A stretch of 64,000 nucleotides of DNA from Ceratotherium simum simum. Taxonomy: Eukaryota; Chordata; Mammalia; Perissodactyla; Rhinocerotidae. The notes beneath the pieces are model-generated. The model did not search any database. It was not told the DNA's origin and worked only from the letters and a program-made list of their open reading frames with translations. Below are positions 12,252 through 22,590 of the stretch, in pieces. Position numbers and translations under genes: made by a program. The DNA lies in NCBI RefSeq assembly GCF_000283155.1, contig NW_004454181.1:25640652-25704651 (forward strand), given 5' to 3'. The first letter of the stretch is position 1. Every line of letters starts with the position of its first letter.

Positions 12252-15200
12252 ATCCAGTGGTTTGGGGGCAGCTGACCCGACCTATGCTCCAGCGTTCTGT
12301 CTGAGACCCAGCCTTACCAATCAGAGCCCTGAATCCCCTGTGCTCACCGTGATTGGTTCAGGGACGGGCCTGTCACCCAATCACAGTCAACCAACATTCA
12401 TCCTGGAACTTTCACCTGCAGTGACAGGGAGAAATGACTCACTCTCTTTTCTGCTGGACAAGATCCTGGGAGAATGGGAGCTCAGAGCTCCCAGGCACCA
12501 TCAGCTGAGGAACATCTACCTGGTTGTTAAACACGCAAAGGAGAATAGACACAAGGTGGAGAAGGGCCATCTTCTGCCAACGCTGTTTGCACAATTGGCC
12601 CCAGTCTTACCTAAAGCCAAATTATCTCTAGACTTCTCAGGAATATAAATCAGTCCATTTCTTTTATTATTTCCTTTCCTTTTTCTTTCTATCAATTCCT
12701 CTATGTATCCAGTTATTTATTTTTGCTTAAGCCAGTCTGATTTAGGTTTCTGTCACTTTCAATCAAAATTTCCTGATTAAGGCAAAAAAAAGAATGATGA
12801 TAGTGACTGGAATAAACAATGTTACCCTCTGACCCAGTAACCATTTCCCCTTCTTCCTCACTAACAGGACCCTGGATGGGGGATGGGAGCAGGGAGAGAC
12901 AGTGTGGTAAGTCCTAGGACAGATGTGATGTTTGGTCTAAACTAATCATGACACCCCTGTTTCTTGTTTTTCAAGATCCCTTGCACTGACAGAGTTCTGC
13001 ATGAGTGAAATGACTCATTCCTAAAGAATGCTTTGAGCTGCAAATAACAGAAAATGCAACTAACAGTAACTTAAACAAATAGGTATTTGTTTTTATTGTA
13101 TTACAAGAAACGCCCAGGCAGATAGCTGTTAGCATTAGTTCAGTGGCTCAGTGGTGTCAGGACTGGTATCCCTGCAATTCTTTTGGCCTCTGCCTCACGG
13201 TCACAATGCGGCAGCTGCGATTCTAGCCATCACATCTTCTTTCAAGGCAGGAAGAAGGAGATAAGGTGATGCTGTCTGTGTCTACTTTCCTAGATGCCCC
13301 TTATGTTTCCTTTCTCAGCAGATTTCTCCTTGTTTCGTGGTCTAGAACTAGGTCACATGGCAATAAGTGCTGGAGACAAAAAGGCTCTGAGTAGCCATAA
13401 TGGATTCTACCATGTATTTTACTCATAGGAGAGCCCCTTGCCCAGAGATGATATACTCATTTTCTACACAATGTAGGCATGTAGTTTTCTAACAGATTCA
13501 CTGTTGTAAAGAATAGAGAGAGAAGGGCCTCTGAAGTAAGTGACAGCTGACACTGTCAACAACCAAGATAAAATATGAAAAAGAAAAGCCTGGCTCTTTC
13601 CATGTCAGGCAAACAGCCGAACAGGCCTCACAGCCCTGAGGACACCGCTGTGTTAAAACTCAGCGCCATCATTCATGTGTTATAGTCGCCCTGGGACATC
13701 AGGTAAAGAGGCAGTCACGCTCAGCCTCTTTCTTAGAAGGCAGGGAAGCATACAGTATGTCTAGGGAAGGTTCCTGGCTAAAATAGTTAAAACAAAAACA
13801 ACTTTAGCATGTTGATCAGCAACACCTCTCCCCTCCCCCTCCCCAACTCAGCTCTCTGGAAAAATCAGCTCACAGAGGCCCGGAGGCCGAGGTGTTAGAG
13901 GACTGCATTTTTCATCACCGTTTTCCCAAGACATTCTCTTCCCAAGCCTATAAATGTCAACCAGCATGTTTCCAGCAAAGGTGATCTTAATTATAATGCC
14001 TGGGGGTTACCAACGGCACTCAGGGTGGAGAACCCAGCTACAGCGGGGAGACTCCAGGAGCAAGACCTGGTTGGGACCTGTGTGTGCTGCCCGAGCCGGG
14101 CTCAGGGGAGGCTGCACCAGGAGCAGCACAGTAGGGGATCTGAGACAGGCAGTTAAGTGGATCCAATGTCCAGATGGGCAGAGGCCACTGAGCCAAGGGC
14201 TTGAAGGTAAAAACCACACCGTGCTGAGACTGGGTGTGGCCTTTGATGTCTGTAAAGGCAACCGACTCTTACAGAGAGGGAAGCTGCAGTCCAGAGAGGG
14301 GAAGGAACTTCCTCAAGATCACACAGCAAGGTTTGGCAGAGCTCAGAGCTTTGTTTCCTGACTTTCATCCAGGGCAGAGGGGGACACTGAGCAGAAGTCT
14401 GAGGGTCAGAGAAGCCAGCTGAGACTTGTACCCTGAGCTAGGAATGGGATCGACCCGGGTGAGCTCCTCTCCCACCCTGTGCCTCCTCTTTGGGACTTCT
14501 GCAGCTTCTCAGGGAGCTGGGCCAGGCAGGGGCCTCTCTGAGGTGTCAATCAACAAATATGTATTATCTACCATTTTCTCACAATAGTGAGAAAAATCAG
14601 AAGTGGTGTCTGTCCTCAGGGGGCTAAGAGTTAAATGTAGTCGTTGAGATGATAGGTTCTGGAATCATTTGCCAGGGACCGGGCTTGGGGCCCCTTACTT
14701 CCTGCACTTAGACACCCCAAGTTACAGAGGCAACGATATTCATACAGACCCACATGGGCATAGGCAGAGCGACCTACGCATTTACAGACATAGACACTCC
14801 ACACACACACAGACACAAACACACAGACGTGTGTGTAGACATGTGCCCACGTCAGAAACACACACACATACAGATCACGTACAGACACACGCATACATGT
14901 GCACACACACACAGAGCGTTCTTACATTCTCCCCCATAAGCAAGTGGTTGTCTCAGCATCACTGGGGATGACATCTACACACTGTCCTGACCCGAGACCA
15001 GGGGCGCCTGGGCCCCCCAACATCCCTGCTACTGCAGGTGTTTGCTGAGTGGAGGCCGGAAACCAGGCTCAGAGCCCTTCCTGCCTGATTCACAGCTTCC
15101 TCTTTCCTGCTCAGAGCAGCTCCCAGGGCTCAGCGCCTCAGTTCTGCCCCTGACTCATCCAGCCTTAGCACAGTACAGAGGCCTGTGGTTTGTACAAGTT

Positions 15201-16440
15201 GGGGCGTGACCTGAGGTGGGGATGGGGTGATTTCGGTGGGGGTGGGGGTCACTATTGGGTGAGGGCCCAGGAGGGAGTGTGGGTTTGGGCTCTGTGTCTT
15301 GCAGGGGCACAAGGAATACGTACCAGTCAGTCCTGCTGGAAAGCCGGCTTGTGGGGGCAGAGAGGGCGACCCAGCATAACCCAAGGTGGTCTGCAATTAG
15401 GATCGCCCTCATACAGAGCCGCTGGGCCCGGCCCTGCCCCTCCTCCTGCTGCATTCTCCCCATGAGGCCAAGAGTCTGTGGCACCAAGGGGACGGCTTAC
15501 CCCGAGCCTGTGACCCCCACTTCCTGATCACATCCCGGGCACCCAAGATCCTGATTTCCTGCTCAAAGTTCCCCAGATAGCTTCCTAGGCCTGGGCAACA
15601 ACCCTCTGCCAGGTGTCTTCCTCCAAGGGCAGGCTGTGCACCCCCGGGGGGCCTGAGGGGGGCCAGGTTAGTGCTGTCTGCTGGGCAGGAGTTAGGGGGA
15701 TGTGGGTGGAGCTTGGGCTGGGAGGTGTGAGCACCTTCCTTGTGGGAAGGGAAGGGGTTAGAAGGGAAGGCAGGTGGGCCGTGGCCACAGGGCCCTCCAT
15801 TTCTTGGTTGGTGCCCTGCAGTGTTAGGGGGCACCTTCCTGAAGCCAGCCAGTCCCGGCGCAGGGACACGGAGGCCTCCCAAGAGGGGTATGCCGGGCTG
15901 AATTCTACCTAATGGCAGCAGAATGAGGCTGAATGTCAGAGAACCTGGGTTCTGGCCAAGTTCTGCCAAAGATCCCCACTAGATAGGGCTGTAGGCTCTG
16001 GGTCAGCTACCTGGGTTTCACATCTCTGGGAACTTCTAGCTGTGTGACCCCAGACAAGATCCCTCTGTGAGCTTCAGTTGTCTCATTTGTCACATGAGAC
16101 CAATAATTGTCTCTACCTCGGGTTGAAGAGTAAAGTGCTTAGCACAGTGGCTGCTACACAGTAAGTGATTGGTCAGCATGATTATCTGTGACCCTGGTAA
16201 TTCCCTTGCTTTCTTTGAGTCTCAACTCCATTTCAGGGGGGGATGATGCTAAATTCAATGATCTTTGAAGTTTCTTTGGACACTCTTAGTCCAGGGTTAG
16301 GTCTGAGGGAGAGGCCTCTCAGTGCTCTGAAAGGCCCCCGGACAGAGCACAGCAAGTACACTGGGCTTTCTCCCAGCACCGGCCCTCTGCTCTCACTCAT
16401 GGTTTGGACCTGCAGATCCAAAAGGGCTCTCAGAGAACCC
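12252..16440. other. Non-coding: unidentified old repeats, CA-rich tract, MIR
   Basis: About 12255-12660 is open in one frame for 128 codons but shows no protein family signal and looks like an old dispersed repeat. About 13020-13470 also resembles a dispersed mammalian repeat (GAGCTGCAAATAACAGAAAA). An L2-like piece lies at about 14540-14650, a CA-rich tract at 14796-14912 and a MIR in + orientation at about 16010-16190. 13480-14530 and 14950-16000 show no recognised repeat or gene. Confidence 0.5.
14796..14912. repeat. Degenerate CA-rich low-complexity tract
   Basis: ACACAC runs are interrupted by AGAC, ATAC and GTGT. The tract creates spurious open frames on both strands. Confidence 0.85.
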
Positions 16441-16449
16441 TGCTCCCTC

Positions 16450-16995
16450 CCACCCCAGGGCCTTTGCACATGCTGGTCCGTTTACTGGGAACACATTGTC
16501 TTTCATATGTCACCACTTAACTGCCACTTATGTTTCAGATCTTAAATCAGATATCACTTCCTCAGGAAAGCTCAGATCCTCGGTTACAGGTTCCTATTGT
16601 TCCTTGTACCTATTCCCATCTACAATTGTACATCTGTGTAGGTGAGCATTGGATGCCACTTCCTCCAAGAGGCATTCCTGTCAATGCTGTCGAAATTTTG
16701 TGCCCTCCTGATGTGCTCCCAATGCACCCCACACTTTGCGTTTCACACATCTCTGAGGGGTGGACAAAATGTCACCTCATCTTGGAGGCACCAGATCAAG
16801 GCAGGTTCCCATAGTGCTCCGTGCTCTCCTTTCATAAAAGCCACTGCACTTGCCAAACTTGTCCTGACTTATTCCTTACCTGCCTTCTCTCACCAGGACA
16901 GGGACTTCCTGGGGCAGGCGCGTACTTGCCCCATCCACACTTGTATCCCTAGCATATAGAACAGCGCTTAGCACATTGAAAGAATTAATAGCTCG
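16450..16995 (+). mobile_element. L2 LINE 3' region
   Basis: CAGGGCCTTTGCACATGCTG, ACAGGGACTTCCTGGGGCAG, and a closing CCTAGCATATAGAACAGCGC then CTTAGCACATTGAAAGAA follow L2 3' order. The middle appears partly duplicated. Confidence 0.75.
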
Positions 16996-17014
16996 TGTCT
17001 ACCCTTTCCCCTCT

Positions 17015-17018
<4 letters not shown>

Positions 17019-17058
<40 letters not shown>
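17019..17058. repeat. (AC)20 microsatellite
   Basis: Forty bases of uninterrupted AC dinucleotide, long enough to be polymorphic. Confidence 0.95.
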
Positions 17059-17061
<3 letters not shown>

Positions 17062-18664
17062 CACAAACCTGCTTTTATCCTCAGTGCCTGTGACAGTCCT
17101 GGCACAAGGTAAAATCCTCAGGTAGCACTTGTTCAATGAATGAATGAATCAATGAGTCTTCTCTGCTACCGTTGGAGCTCAGGGAGCCAGGGCTCACGTC
17201 TTCAGAGATGTTGTTTTCCATCTCCTGGTGGAGATGGGATGGAGTGAGACCCCCAGAGGAATGTCCCTATTACAGGAGCAGATCTCCTGACTCCCACTCC
17301 AGGCAGATACAGCAGGGTCTCCACGTCCTCCCTTCTCAACTGTTTACAACCTGCCCCATTCTCCCATCCGGCCCCAGCCTTTCTTTCCAATCCTAACTTC
17401 CCCAGCTTCCCCTCAACCCTGGGGATCTGCCACGGAGGCCCTCCCATGGTTCCCTGAAGCCACTTGGTTTTCTCCATTGTCCAGTGGTCTCCACGGCGAG
17501 CCTCACGGAAGAAGGGCAGGAGGAGATGCACAAATTCAGTGGGACAGGAGGAAACTTCATTGAAACAGGCCATGTGAGCCGGCCTGGAAGGGTGGGTGCT
17601 ATCTAGCCGGGCTGAGGCTGTGAGGGTGGGGCAGAAGAGAACAAGAGAAGAAAGGCATTTCAGGCGGAGAGGATGGTCAGCAACAGCTCAGAGAGGGACC
17701 AGCTGAAATTCCTGGCATTGTGGGTACTCCCCAAAGATGTCGGGGTCCAGCATTATGTGGGGAGCCGAAGGACTGGCAGGGGCTGGAAGAGAACCCGGAC
17801 CTGGTATCATTTTAGAGAAAGAAAGTAGTGGTATCCTCAGCAATAGGAAAACCAAGATGTGGCCTATCCTTTTAAAGAGACAGTTGTGCAGCTGTGCATG
17901 GGAGCTTGCCTTTTCTGGGCCTCACTTTCCTGATCTACACAATGCATGTTTTGGAGGAGGTGATCCCTCCAACTCTTTCCAGCTCTGAAGTCTTGTGACT
18001 GAAACTGAAATCTCTCCTTGGCTTCTCATTCCAGTTTTGGGCCAGTCCCAGGACTTGTGACCAGATATGAGGTCAGGCTTGCAGATTGCAAGACAAACGA
18101 GGGCTCTGTCTGTGCAGCTGGTGCCTATTTCCTGTGGCCGGGGCTTTGCCCTCGTGCTTGGTGCGGCCGGCTGTCACCATGTCCACACGTCACCGGTCCC
18201 ACCAGCCTTTCGTCCTCTGGGCTCCTGGAGCATCCCTGGAGCTTGGCCAGGGGGAAGGTGGCACGGCAGGTCAGGGAGGGTAGGTGGGCGAAAGGGGGCC
18301 TAGACAGGGCCAGCAGGGCATTGCAGACACCCTGACGATCCTTTGCTCAATGGCCAGGCTTCTGTCTTCCTTTCCTATACCCAATGTTTCTTGCAGCCAA
18401 TAGATTTTGGAACGAGTCAGACCTGGCTTTAAATTGCTTCCTTGCCACTTACTAGCTGTAGGCATTGGGCCTAGTTTACTTGTTTATTTACTAGTTATTT
18501 CATTTGTTCCTTAGCTCAATTTGCTCGTCGATCCATCCATTTATGCATAATTCAATAAATATTTATTGGATACCTACTGTGTGCCCACACAATGCAAGGG
18601 ATGCAGTGGTCCACAAGCTAACTTCATCACTGCCCTCATGATACAGTGTGACAGGAGTGTTGGC
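17059..18664. other. Non-coding: L2 remnants
   Basis: An L2-like stretch in - orientation lies at about 17540-17720. A clearer one (AATAAATATTTATTGGATAC) lies at about 18530-18660. MIR-like words occur near 17900-17990 and 18440-18480. The rest is unassigned. Confidence 0.5.
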
Positions 18665-19175
18665 CTGTGTGTCCAATGCAATAGCCGCTAACCACCCGTG
18701 GCTATTGAGGATTTGAAGTCTGGCTAGTGTGATTGAGGAACTGAGTTTTGAACTTTATTTCATTTTTGTGAATTTAAATTTAAATTTAAAAATGGATACT
18801 TGGTTCACTTTTAAGTATGCTTGAAATAACTTGGGAACACGAAGCTATTTTTTCAACTGTAAATTTTGTGAAATCTAAATACAGATCAAATATTGCCGAA
18901 GAAAATTTAGCATTTGAGTCAAGATGTGCTGGACATGTATAAAAACCCATTGGATTTTAAAGCATTGGTAAGAAAAAAAAGGAAAAATATCTGACTAATA
19001 AATGTTTAAATATTGATTACATGTTGAAATGATAACATTTTGAATATATTGAGTTAAATAAAAATATATTACTAAAATGAGTTTCACCTGTTTCTTTTTA
19101 CTTATTTAATATGACTCCTGGAAATTGAAAATCACATATGTGGCTCACATGATATTTCTATTGGATGGTGCTGTG
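18665..19175. mobile_element. hAT-type DNA transposon remnant, about 510 bp
   Basis: The left end, GTCCAATGCAATAGCCGC followed by ACCCGTGGCTATTGAGG, pairs with the right end, ATATGTGGCTCACATGATAT then TATTGGATGGTGCTGTG, as degraded inverted repeats around an AT-rich core. This is the layout of a common mammalian non-autonomous hAT family. A related copy lies at 50985-51432. Confidence 0.65.
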
Positions 19176-19916
19176 TTAGGCAATTAAGCCATCATGAGAT
19201 GAACTCAAAAGACTGTGGTGAGATTAAATGAGATGCTGCATGTAAAGTCCTTAGCTCAGGGTAAGTACTCAGTCAGGAGCAGCTACATCTGAATATCAGA
19301 CATTGGGCTGTCCCCCAAGTCACCCCTTTCCCTCACCTTGACAAGTGCTACCTGTCCTGGGGCCAAGATCTGGCTCCTTTTGCTGAGAATGACTGTTTTC
19401 CCAAGAGTCTCTTGGGCCTTTCATGCAAACAGGGTCTTCCATGTCCCATCTCTCAGTCCTTTGGATACTCCAAGATATATCTGTTACAACGTGGGCCCAG
19501 GTGGGCCCCTCAATGCCCCACTTGATGCCATCTCTGTCTTCCATCTTCCTCCTCCTCCTTAGAGTGCACACTCTCTGTCCTACCTCAGAATCCAGTCCAT
19601 TCTCCAGGACTTTCTAAGTCACTTTTAGATTTCACAAATTGATAAAATTTGCTACAATTTTTGAGGCCCAACATAGAATTGCCTCTTTTTTTTTGGTCAA
19701 ATAAGTTCATTTAAAAAAAATTCAGTTACCAACTTCTATTACCTTATTTCATAAAAGAAATAACACTTTTAAAAATAGGACCTATTTTTTTGTGGAATTG
19801 ACAAGCTAATTCTAAAATTTATTTGGAAATGCAAAGGACCCAGAAAAGCGAAAAAAAACCTTGATAAAGAAGAGCAAAGTTGAAGGACTCATACTTTCCA
19901 ATTTCAAAACTTACTA

Positions 19917-20176
19917 TAAGGAGCTGGCCTGGTGGCATAGTGGTTAAATTCGCGCACTCCACTTTGGCTACCCAGGGTTTCCCAGTTCGCATCCTGGGCT
20001 TGGACCTACACACCCTCATTAAGCCATGCTGTGGTGGCGTCCCACATACAAAGTCGAGGAAGGTTAGCACACATGTTAGCTCAGGGACAGTCTTCCTCAA
20101 GCAAAAACAGGAAGGTTGGCAACAGATGTTAGCTCAGGGCCAATCTTTCTCACCAAAACAAAACAACAACAACAAC
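19917..20176 (+). mobile_element. ERE SINE, B-type doubled tail, inside L1
   Basis: It begins GAGCTGGCCTGGTGGCATAG, has a B-box-like stretch GTTCGCATCCTGGG, then two GTTAGCTCAGGG modules, and ends in an A/CAA tail. The target repeat AAACTTACTA lies at 19907-19916 and 20177-20186. Confidence 0.9.
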
Positions 20177-20186
20177 AAACTTACTA

Positions 20187-21330
20187 CAAAACTATAGTAA
20201 TCAAGACAGTGTGGTACTGGCATAATGATAGGCATATAGGTCAATGGAAGAATATTGATGGTCCAGAAACACATCCTTACACTTACAGCCAATTGATTTT
20301 GACAATGGTGCTAAGACAATTCAATGTAGAAAGAATAGTCTCTTCAACAAATGGTGCTGGGACAATTGGATACGCAAATGCAAAAGAATGAATTTGGACA
20401 CCTATATCTCATCATATACAAAACTTAGCTCAATATAAACCATAGTCCTAAAGAGCTATAAACTATTCAAAAATATAGAAGTAAATCTTTGAACTGTGAA
20501 TTAGGCAATGATTTCCTAGATACAACACCTAAAGCATAAGCAATGAGAGGAAAAAATTGATAAATTGGGCATCATCAAAATTAAATACTTTTGTTTTTTA
20601 AATGACACTGCCAAGCAGGTGAAAGATCAACCCACAAAATGGGAAAATATATTTGCAAATTTTATATCTGATAAGGGATTTTTATCCAGAATATATGAAG
20701 AACTCTTACAACTCAACAACAAAAAGACAAACAACCTAATTAAAAAATGGGCAAAGAATTTGAACAGATATTTCTCCAAAGAAGATACATAAATGGTCAA
20801 TGAGCAGATGAAAAGACGCTCAACATCTTTAGTCATTAGGGAAATGCAAATCAAAACCACAATGAGATACCATTTTATACCTACTAGGATGGCTATAATC
20901 AGGAAGACAGATAATAACAGTTGTTGGCAAGGATGTAAAGAAATTGGAACCCACATGCACTCCTGGTGGGAATGCAAAATGCTTGCTTTGGGAAACAGTT
21001 TGGCAGTTCTTCAAAATGTTAAGGATAGAGATACTGTATGACCCAGCCATTTTACTCCTATGTGTCTACCCAAGAGAAATGAAAACATATGTCCACAAAA
21101 AATAAATAAATAAAAAATAAACCTCATACACAAATGTTCATAGGAGTATTATTCTTAATGGCTAAGAAGTGGAAAAAGCCCAAATGTCCATCAATTGATA
21201 GATGGATAAACAAAATGAGGTATACCCATACAATGGAATTTTATTTAGTCATTAAAAGGAATGAAGTACTAATACATGCTACCACGTGGATGTACCTCAA
21301 AAACATTATGCTCAGTGACAGAAGCCAGTA
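20187..21330 (+). pseudogene. Broken L1 ORF2 C-terminal region
   Basis: Translations contain recognisable L1 ORF2 tail pieces such as NKKTNNLIKKWAKN, SLVIREMQIKTTMRYH and PKCPSIDRWINKMRY. The frame is cut by a TAA at 20790-20792, a TGA near 21040 and frame changes. It cannot make a functional protein. Confidence 0.9.
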
Positions 21331-21345
21331 AAAAAAGAACACGTA

Positions 21346-21565
21346 GGGCCAGCCCTGTGGCTTAGCGGTTAAGTGCGCACGCTCCGTTGCTGGCGGCCCG
21401 GGTTCAGATCCTGGGCGCGCACCGACGCACCGCTTCTCCGGCAATACTGAGGCTGCGTCCCACATACAGCAACTAGAAGCATGCGCAACTATGACATACA
21501 ACTATCTATTGTGGCTTTGGGGAAAAAGAGATAAATAAATAAAATTATAAAAAAAAAAAGAAAAA
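21346..21565 (+). mobile_element. ERE SINE, A-type tail, inside L1
   Basis: GGGCCAGCCCTGTGGCTTAG, GGGTTCAGATCCTGGG, CGACGCACCGCTTCTCCGG and an A-rich tail are present. An imperfect A-rich target repeat (AAAAAAGAACACGTA / AAAAAAGAACAGGTA) flanks it at about 21330 and 21565. Confidence 0.92.
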
Positions 21566-21693
21566 AAAAAGAACAGGTATAGTATGATTCCATTTATTTG
21601 AAATGTCTGGAATAGGCAATGCTACAGAGACGGAAAGTAGACTAGTGGTTGGCAGGGGCTGGAGGTGAAGGATGAGGATTGGGGAGTGACTGC

Positions 21694-22188
21694 TGTTGGA
21701 GCCCAGGGCAGGCCATCCCAAAATATCCCACGATAGCATATTGATTATTTTGAATTAAAGTTATTTGAGAAGCAGAAAGGGCATTCTGACCCTCCTGTCT
21801 CTGTTTCCCCTGAAAGCAGGAAATAAATCTCCCCTGTGAAAGGTGCTCTCCCTGCATCCCTATCACAGAACTAGGGAATTCAGGGCCGAGAAGCCTATAT
21901 AAACAAACCTTGCTAATTTACTACCTCAGCCTAAACTCTGCTTAAATTCCTCACTAATTATGGACCCCAAACCTAAGTTTCTTTGTCCTGTCAATTCTTC
22001 ACAAATTTACTGTTTCTTTGTGTAAAAGATACTGCCTGCTTTGTTCACTCTCTGGGCATCATTTCTCTATGATCTCCAATACACACGTATCAAACTGGGT
22101 TTTTCTCCTGTTAATCTGGTCTTGTGTCAGTTTTACTAGCCATAAGAACACAAGAAGGGAAGAAAGGGGATTTTTCCCCTCCCTGACA
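21694..22188 (+). mobile_element. Solo LTR of an endogenous retrovirus (ERV1-like), 495 bp
   Basis: It starts TGTTGGAGC and ends CCCTGACA (TG...CA). It is flanked by the 4-bp repeat CTGC at 21690-21693 and 22189-22192, exactly inside an otherwise continuous L1 3' UTR (GTGACTGC / CTAACGGGTATG). A TATATAAAC box at 21895-21903 fits a U3 promoter. No internal retroviral genes remain. The 4-bp duplication is typical of class I (gamma-like) elements. Strand is inferred from the TATA box position. Confidence 0.88.
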
Positions 22189-22374
22189 CTGCTAACGGGT
22201 ATGACGTTTCTTTTTGGGGTGATGAAAATGTTCTAAAATTAGATTATGGTGGTTGTTGCAAAACTCTGTTAATAAATTGAAAGCCATTGACTTGTACACT
22301 TGAAACAGGTGAAATTTCGTGGTGTATAAATCATATCTCAGTAAAACTGGTAAACATAAAAGTGGGCCCAGGAC

Positions 22375-22590
22375 AGACAGCATATTGGTTAAGAGGGCAG
22401 ATCTCTGGGTTCCCGGGTCTTCAGTGTGAGTCCCAGCTCTGCCGCTTGTCACTTGTGGGACCTCAGGCAAATTAGCTAACTGTGCTAAGCCTCAGTTTCC
22501 TCAGCTCTCTGGGGGATGTTGTGAGGATTAAACCGGAACATCTGTGTAAGGTGTCTGGGACACTGTGCTCAAAAGTCGCCATTTTTATTG
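22375..22590 (+). mobile_element. MIR SINE
   Basis: CATATTGGTTAAGAGGGCAG, GTCCCAGCTCTGCCGCTTGT, CTAAGCCTCAGTTTCCTCAG and TTGTGAGGATTAAACCGGAA follow the MIR consensus along almost its full length. Confidence 0.9.

Larger units (their letters stand above)
19785..22360 (+). mobile_element. L1 LINE remnant (ORF2 tail plus 3' UTR), with nested insertions
   Basis: The + strand carries the end of L1 ORF2 and the L1 3' UTR (GTGATGAAAATGTTCTAAAA, then GTACACTTGAAACAGGTG). No 5' part is present, which is usual for L1. It is interrupted by an ERE (19917-20176), a second ERE (21346-21565) and a solo LTR (21694-22188). Removing them leaves a continuous L1M-type 3' end. Confidence 0.9.

Noticed and set aside
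12262..12648. 128-codon open frame at 12.3 kb
   Set aside because: It shows no family motif, begins at an ERE target duplication and lies in sequence that looks like an old dispersed repeat.
15409..15969. 186-codon open frame on the - strand
   Set aside because: It is proline-rich low-specificity sequence in GC-rich DNA, overlapped by open frames in other phases, with no splice structure or family signal.
20565..21331. Three consecutive + strand open frames at 20.6-21.3 kb
   Set aside because: They are pieces of a decayed L1 ORF2 with stops and frame shifts.
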